From: SMWC01 sp963581225
Lineage (GTDB): Bacteria > Pseudomonadota > Gammaproteobacteria > Steroidobacterales > Rariloculaceae
Reading direction: 5' to 3'
Assembly: GCA_963581225.1 (NCBI GenBank)
Contig: CAUZMW010000025.1
Location: 1-28,119 of the forward strand
Length of the DNA: 28,119 nt
Shown here: one piece after another, positions 24,732 to 28,119 of the stretch
How the letters are laid out: every line of letters begins with the position of its first letter
How positions within the stretch are numbered: the first letter of the stretch is position 1
Translations under genes and position numbers: made by a program
Notes under the pieces: model-generated
The model's input: only the letters and a program-made list of their open reading frames with translations
Told to the model about the DNA's origin: nothing
Database searches by the model: none

Positions 24732-24876
24732 GGCGACTATACCTTAGCGATATCCTCCAGAGTTCCTAGTCGTAAACCATTGAATAGTATACGCGTTTTC
24801 CATACCTGTTGGGTAAGCGCCTGCAGGATCCTTACCTATGACAGACCTTACCAGGGGCGGCAGGTTCCGGAGAATA
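24732..24876. other. cdsA-rseP gap, where dxr is normally found
   Basis: This 145-base gap holds no gene. dxr (about 1.2 kb) usually lies between cdsA and rseP in gammaproteobacteria, but there is no room here and I see no fragment of it in any frame. The gap contains an inverted repeat GGTAAG (24812-24817) and CTTACC (24831-24836) with a 13-base loop. CCTTACC also occurs as a direct repeat (24830-24836 and 24846-24852). No T-rich tract follows, so a terminator is not supported. Confidence 0.7.
24786..24816 (-). promoter_or_regulatory. Possible promoter for rseP-bamA-skp-lpx
   Basis: On the minus strand TATACT (24791-24786), a good -10 element, lies 55 bases before the rseP start. The best -35 candidate, TTACCC (24816-24811), is 19 bases upstream, wider than ideal. 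A promoter here would be sensible because this is the only sizeable gap between tsf and the end of bamA. The match is only moderate. Confidence 0.3.
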
Positions 24877-25668
24877 CTAGATCCCGGCAATCTCGAGGCC
24901 AATGAAGAAAATCGGTACGGCGGCAGCGAGACTGTCGATACGATCCAGCACGCCGCCGTGGCCAGGCAGAAGTCTCCCGCTATCCTTCAGGCCCACGTTG
25001 CGTTTGAGCATACTAAACGTCAGATCGCCGATGATCGAGACCAGCGATGCCGCCATCGCGACCGAGACAAAAGCGCCCAACGGGACGCCGAGAACGATGC
25101 CGGCAACCGAGGCCACTAACGCTGCCAATCCGAGTCCGCCGATTACACCCTCCCAGGTCTTGCCGGGACTGATCTGGGGCGCCAGCTTGACGCGCCCGAG
25201 ACGCCGGCCGAAGAAATAAGCCCCAATATCGGCCGCCCAGATAATGAATAGCAAACTCAGCGTCAATTCCCGCCCTCCCGGCACCCTGCCGTGAATGGCC
25301 GCCAACAGGAGCCAGCCCGGAAGCAGCGCGAACGGCCCGGAAATCGCCACGACGATCGCTGGAATTCGCCACGGATACGCCCACAGCGCTACTGCCGCCA
25401 GCACCCACCACGCTACAGCGACAGCCGCTACCGTCTGCGCACCGGGCGCATCGAACAACGGCCCCATCAACAACATGAGCCCAACGAAGATCGCCGTATA
25501 AACAACCGACGAGACATGGCGTCCGCCGGCGAATTGCGTCCACTCCCAGGCACCGACGGTCCATAGCACGCCGATGGCGGCAGCCACGGCCCAGCTTGGT
25601 AACAGCAACACAACCGCAGTCGTCGCGCTGCCCAAGACCAACGCCGTGATAATTCTGGTTCTCAGCAA
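24877..25668 (-). CDS. cdsA: Phosphatidate cytidylyltransferase (CDP-diglyceride synthase)
   Basis: CdsA makes CDP-diacylglycerol from phosphatidic acid and CTP, the branch point of phospholipid synthesis, in the inner membrane. The product is a multi-spanning protein with an N-terminal TRIITALVLGS helix, WTVGAWEWTQFAG, IIWAADIGAYFFGRRLGR, LAPQISPGKTWEGVIGG and the family signature SMLKRNVGLKDSGRLLPGHG plus GVLDRIDSLAA. The frame is open to 25770 inside uppS, but the extra residues have no homology. I chose the TTG at 25668 (263 residues), which has GAGG seven bases upstream and overlaps the uppS end by seven bases; a CTG one codon later is the alternative. Its usual downstream neighbour dxr is missing. 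Confidence 0.96.
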   Translation of the reverse strand: MLRTRIITALVLGSATTAVVLLLPSWAVAAAIGVLWTVGAWEWTQFAGGRHVSSVVYTAIFVGLMLLMGPLFDAPGAQTVAAVAVAWWVLAAVALWAYPWRIPAIVVAISGPFALLPGWLLLAAIHGRVPGGRELTLSLLFIIWAADIGAYFFGRRLGRVKLAPQISPGKTWEGVIGGLGLAALVASVAGIVLGVPLGAFVSVAMAASLVSIIGDLTFSMLKRNVGLKDSGRLLPGHGGVLDRIDSLAAAVPIFFIGLEIAGI

Positions 25669-26420
25669 CTCGCGGCCTCGACCTGATCTCCGGTACGGCC
25701 GAACCGCCTCTGCCGGCTGAAGTAGAACTCGAACGCTCGCTCGAGATCCGCAAGCGAAAACTCCGGCCACAACACGTCCGAGAAATACAGTTCGCTGTAG
25801 GCGAGACTCCAGAGCAGAAAGTTGCTGATGCGCCGCTCTCCGCCGGTCCGAATAAGTAAATCCACCCCTGGAAACTCCGCCATCGCCAGCGACGCAGCGA
25901 CGCGTATTTCGTCAATATCGCTCGGATCGAGGTCTCCCGCCGCGACTTCCTGAGCGAGCTTCTGCGCCGCACGAGCGATGTCCCACCGCCCGCCGTACGC
26001 CACCGCCAGCACGAGATCCATGCGTTCATTGTCCCGCGTCCGCGTCTCGGCGGCCTTGATCGCCTCCTGAAGGACCGGACTGAGTGCGCCCAACTCGCCG
26101 ACAAATCGCAGTCGTATGCCGTTGTCGTGGAGTTCCGCGACCTCCCTGCTCAGCACATCGACGAATAACGACATCAGGCCGCGTACTTCGTCACGCGGCC
26201 GGTTCCAGTTTTCGCTAGAAAACGCGAATAGAGTCAGCACCTCGACGCCCTGTCTGGCGCATTGCTCGACGATGCTGCGAACCGGGCTAATCCCCGCCGT
26301 ATGACCCGCCAGACGCGGCAGCGCGCGACACCGCGCCCAACGGCCGTTGCCGTCCATGATGACGGCTACATGGCGGGGCGGGGAAAATTCACCCTTCTTC
26401 TTGTTAATAGACGCAACCAT
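25662..26420 (-). CDS. uppS: Undecaprenyl-diphosphate synthase (cis-prenyltransferase)
   Basis: UppS condenses farnesyl diphosphate with eight isopentenyl diphosphates to make the C55 carrier for peptidoglycan and O-antigen synthesis. The 252-residue product has the catalytic Asp23 in VAVIMDGNGRWA, LTLFAFSSENWNRP, LVLAVAYGGRWDI, and the C-terminal LLIRTGGERRISNFLLW and ELYFSDVLWPEF. The ATG at 26420 is used; a TTG directly before it is in frame. It starts four bases after the frr stop and overlaps cdsA. Its presence shows the cell needs isopentenyl diphosphate, which matters because the MEP genes are missing from their usual sites nearby. Confidence 0.97.
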   Translation of the reverse strand: MVASINKKKGEFSPPRHVAVIMDGNGRWARCRALPRLAGHTAGISPVRSIVEQCARQGVEVLTLFAFSSENWNRPRDEVRGLMSLFVDVLSREVAELHDNGIRLRFVGELGALSPVLQEAIKAAETRTRDNERMDLVLAVAYGGRWDIARAAQKLAQEVAAGDLDPSDIDEIRVAASLAMAEFPGVDLLIRTGGERRISNFLLWSLAYSELYFSDVLWPEFSLADLERAFEFYFSRQRRFGRTGDQVEAASC

Positions 26421-26424
26421 CAAT

Positions 26425-26982
26425 CTAGAACTCCATGATCTCCGTTTCCTTGTCCTTCAAGAGCTGGTCCATCTGCGCGACGGCGCCATCGGTGAGCTTC
26501 TGGATCTCATCGTGAGCTTGATGATCTTCGTCCTCGGTAACAAGCTTTTCCTTGAGCAAATCCTTTACGTCGCCAAGGGCGTCGCGCCGGATATTGCGTA
26601 CAGCCACCCGTCCCCCTTCCGTTTCGTGTCGGACCACCTTAACGAGTTCTTTGCGGCGCTCCTCAGTCATCGGCGGCAGAGGCACGCGGATCACGGCACC
26701 AGCCGATACGGGGGTCAGGCCCAGATCCGAGGTGAGGATCGCCTTCTCAACCGCCGCGGCCATTTGTTTTTCCCACGGCGCCACCGTTAGCGTGCGGGCA
26801 TCCTCAACGGCGACTGTCGCCGTCTGGCTGATAGGCACCTGTGAACCGTAGTATTCGACGGTCACGTGCTCCAGAAGCGCGGTATGTGCACGCCCGGTAC
26901 GCAGCTTTCTAAATTCATCCTTCAGAGCGGCGACGCTCTTGGTCATCCTCCGCGCCGCATCTTTCTTAATGTCTTCAAGCAC
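26425..26982 (-). CDS. frr: Ribosome recycling factor
   Basis: RRF, with EF-G, splits the post-termination ribosome. The 185-residue product equals the E. coli length and shows the three-helix-bundle pattern: DIKKDAARRMTKSVAALKDEF, KLRTGRAHTALLEHVTVEYYG, ILTSDLGLTPVSAGAVIRVP, PLPPMTEERRKELVK, VAVRNIRRDA and a C-terminal DQLLKDKETEIMEF. The start is GTG at 26982, eight bases inside the end of pyrH, and it aligns with the E. coli N-terminus. It sits in the conserved tsf-pyrH-frr-uppS order. Confidence 0.98.
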   Translation of the reverse strand: MLEDIKKDAARRMTKSVAALKDEFRKLRTGRAHTALLEHVTVEYYGSQVPISQTATVAVEDARTLTVAPWEKQMAAAVEKAILTSDLGLTPVSAGAVIRVPLPPMTEERRKELVKVVRHETEGGRVAVRNIRRDALGDVKDLLKEKLVTEDEDHQAHDEIQKLTDGAVAQMDQLLKDKETEIMEF

Positions 26983-27727
26983 TGTCTGTCCCCGTCCTGG
27001 AGACGTGATTCGAGACGACAGTGCCGAGCGTTTCCCCCTTCACCAAACGAACCAAATCACCGGCGTTATTAAGATTGAAAACGATCAGCGGCAGATCGTT
27101 CTCTCGACACATGACAATCGCGGTCGCATCCATGACCTTCAGGTTATCAGCCAGAATTTGATCGAACGACAGGCCGTCGTAGCGGATCGCATCCGGTTTT
27201 TTAAGCGGATCGGCCGAATACACCCCGTCCACTTTCGTCGCCTTTATCATGACGTCGGCGCTGATCTCGATGGCCCGTAAGCTCGCGGCCGTATCGGTGG
27301 TAAAGAAAGGGTTGCCGGTACCGGCCGCGAAGATCACGACCCGGCCTTTCTCCAGGTGGCGCACCGCGCGACGCCGAATATAGTCTTCGCAGACTTCGTT
27401 GATCTGCAGTGCCGACATGACTCTTGCTACCGCGCCCTGTCGTTCAAGCGCATCCTGAAGCGCCAGCGCGTTGATGACCGTCGCCAGCATCCCCATTTGG
27501 TCGCCAGTAACTCGATCCATTCCACCCTCGGCGAGACCGGCACCGCGAAAGATGTTACCGCCGCCGATGACGAGGCCGATCTGAACGCCTAATTGCAACA
27601 CCTCGGCGACCTCGGCTGCCACCCGCTGAATCACGGGCGGATCGATACCGTAGTCCTGACTGCCCAGCAGAGCCTCACCGCTGAGCTTCAGTAAAATCCT
27701 TCGATAAGCGGGCGAGTCCTGCCCCAT
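26975..27727 (-). CDS. pyrH: UMP kinase
   Basis: PyrH phosphorylates UMP to UDP with ATP; the bacterial enzyme is a hexamer of the amino-acid-kinase fold, usually activated by GTP and inhibited by UTP. The 250-residue product shows RRILLKLSGEALLG, GLVIGGGNIFRGAGLAEGG, the UMP-binding VTGDQMGMLATVINALAL, VVIFAAGTGNPFFTTDTAA, IKATKVDGVYSADP and MDATAIVMCRENDLPLIVFN. The ATG at 27727 has GAGG shortly upstream. It lies 79 bases after tsf and overlaps frr by eight bases. Confidence 0.98.
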   Translation of the reverse strand: MGQDSPAYRRILLKLSGEALLGSQDYGIDPPVIQRVAAEVAEVLQLGVQIGLVIGGGNIFRGAGLAEGGMDRVTGDQMGMLATVINALALQDALERQGAVARVMSALQINEVCEDYIRRRAVRHLEKGRVVIFAAGTGNPFFTTDTAASLRAIEISADVMIKATKVDGVYSADPLKKPDAIRYDGLSFDQILADNLKVMDATAIVMCRENDLPLIVFNLNNAGDLVRLVKGETLGTVVSNHVSRTGTDSA

Positions 27728-27806
27728 GCGTACCTCACTTCCAACCGGCCGATGTTGAACCCCACGCTAGTCGGGATTCGACGGCGTCGTTCGCTGCCGA
27801 AGTAGA

Positions 27807-28119
27807 CTAGCGGCTCTGGGAGGCCTGCGCCATGACCTCCTGCACGAAATCGTCCCCTTTCTTCTCTATTCCTTCGCCGACTTCATAGCGTACAAAGCTC
27901 AGCGCGCTAGCGCCCACGGCCGCTAGCAGCTTCTCGACCTTCGTGTCCGGATCTTTTACAAACGGTTGGCCCGTCAGCGTGACCTCGTCCAAATGTTTGC
28001 GGAGTCTTCCTTCCACCATTTTCTGCACGATGTCCTCCGGCTTCCCCTCCTGGAGCGCCTGCGCCGCGAGGATCTCCCGTTCCTTCGCCAATTCGTCCTC
28101 CGGTACCTCCGCGGCACTC
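27807..28119 (-). CDS. tsf: Elongation factor Ts, C-terminal part only
   Basis: EF-Ts exchanges GDP for GTP on EF-Tu. Only the last 103 residues are present; the gene enters from the right edge with its 5' part outside the window, and the frame is open to the last base. The visible part matches the C-terminal core and tail: ALQEGKPEDIVQKMVEGRLRK, DEVTLTGQPFVKDPDTKVEKLL, then VRYEVGEGIEKKGDDFVQEV, which are highly conserved in EF-Ts. It precedes pyrH, as in most bacteria; rpsB would be expected further right. Confidence 0.97.
   Translation of the reverse strand, partial: SAAEVPEDELAKEREILAAQALQEGKPEDIVQKMVEGRLRKHLDEVTLTGQPFVKDPDTKVEKLLAAVGASALSFVRYEVGEGIEKKGDDFVQEVMAQASQSR

Noticed and set aside
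24760..24766. GGAACTC on the minus strand, resembling a sigma-E -35 element upstream of rseP
   Set aside because: No fitting sigma-E -10 element lies about 16 bases downstream, and the site is very close to the start codon.
24779..24789. An 11-base match (CATTGAATAGT) to the loop and arm junction of the tilS-pyrG hairpin at 10215-10225
   Set aside because: Too short to be a second copy; the hairpin arms themselves are not repeated there.
25013..26104. 363-residue open frame on the minus strand across uppS and cdsA
   Set aside because: It is Arg/Ser/Gly-rich with no motifs and overlaps two conserved genes in another frame.
1..28119. CRISPR array, prophage, insertion sequence, tRNA or rRNA genes
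   Set aside because: I saw no regularly spaced repeats, integrase or transposase gene, or cloverleaf-like sequence; nearly all of the window is accounted for by housekeeping genes.

Overview
The window is a stretch of core chromosome from a gammaproteobacterium with a fairly GC-rich genome. The evidence is the gene order (tsf-pyrH-frr-uppS-cdsA-rseP-bamA-skp-lpxD-fabZ-lpxA-lpxB-rnhB-dnaE-accA-tilS-pyrG-eno-ftsB, then surE-pcm-yqaA-nlpD, then recJ-prfB-lysS), the BamA/LpxA/LpxD outer-membrane genes of a Gram-negative, and an RF2 gene with the classical programmed frameshift. The accA-tilS-pyrG order and a YqaA-type DedA gene between pcm and nlpD recall Pseudomonas/Xanthomonas-type gammaproteobacteria rather than enterics. 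I cannot name a genus.

Read along the minus strand from right to left, the window starts inside tsf (EF-Ts) and continues with UMP kinase, ribosome recycling factor, undecaprenyl-diphosphate synthase and CDP-diglyceride synthase. Then follow the site-2 protease RseP, the BamA insertase, the Skp chaperone and the lipid A block lpxD-fabZ-lpxA-lpxB. Next come RNase HII, the replicative polymerase DnaE, acetyl-CoA carboxylase alpha, tRNA-Ile lysidine synthetase, CTP synthase, enolase and FtsB. Left of this are SurE, Pcm, a DedA-family membrane protein and an NlpD-like lipoprotein, then RecJ, RF2 and the first codons of LysS. Only two genes lie on the plus strand: an Smr-domain protein between ftsB and surE, and a small Mth938-domain protein between nlpD and recJ. 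Many junctions overlap by 1-8 bases, and many starts are GTG or TTG, so much of the strand looks like translationally coupled operons. No gap exceeds 300 bases; the largest (pyrG-tilS) holds a long hairpin resembling a REP/RAYT-type element.

What stands out is what is missing. The usual neighbours dxr (between cdsA and rseP), ispD and ispF (after ftsB), truD (before surE), kdsA (between pyrG and eno) and rpoS (after nlpD) are all absent from their customary sites. Three of these are MEP isoprenoid-pathway genes, while uppS, which consumes isoprenoid precursors, is intact. This raises the possibility of a mevalonate-type replacement, or of relocated genes. I see no CRISPR array, prophage, defence island, tRNA or rRNA, and no clearly novel multi-gene system.
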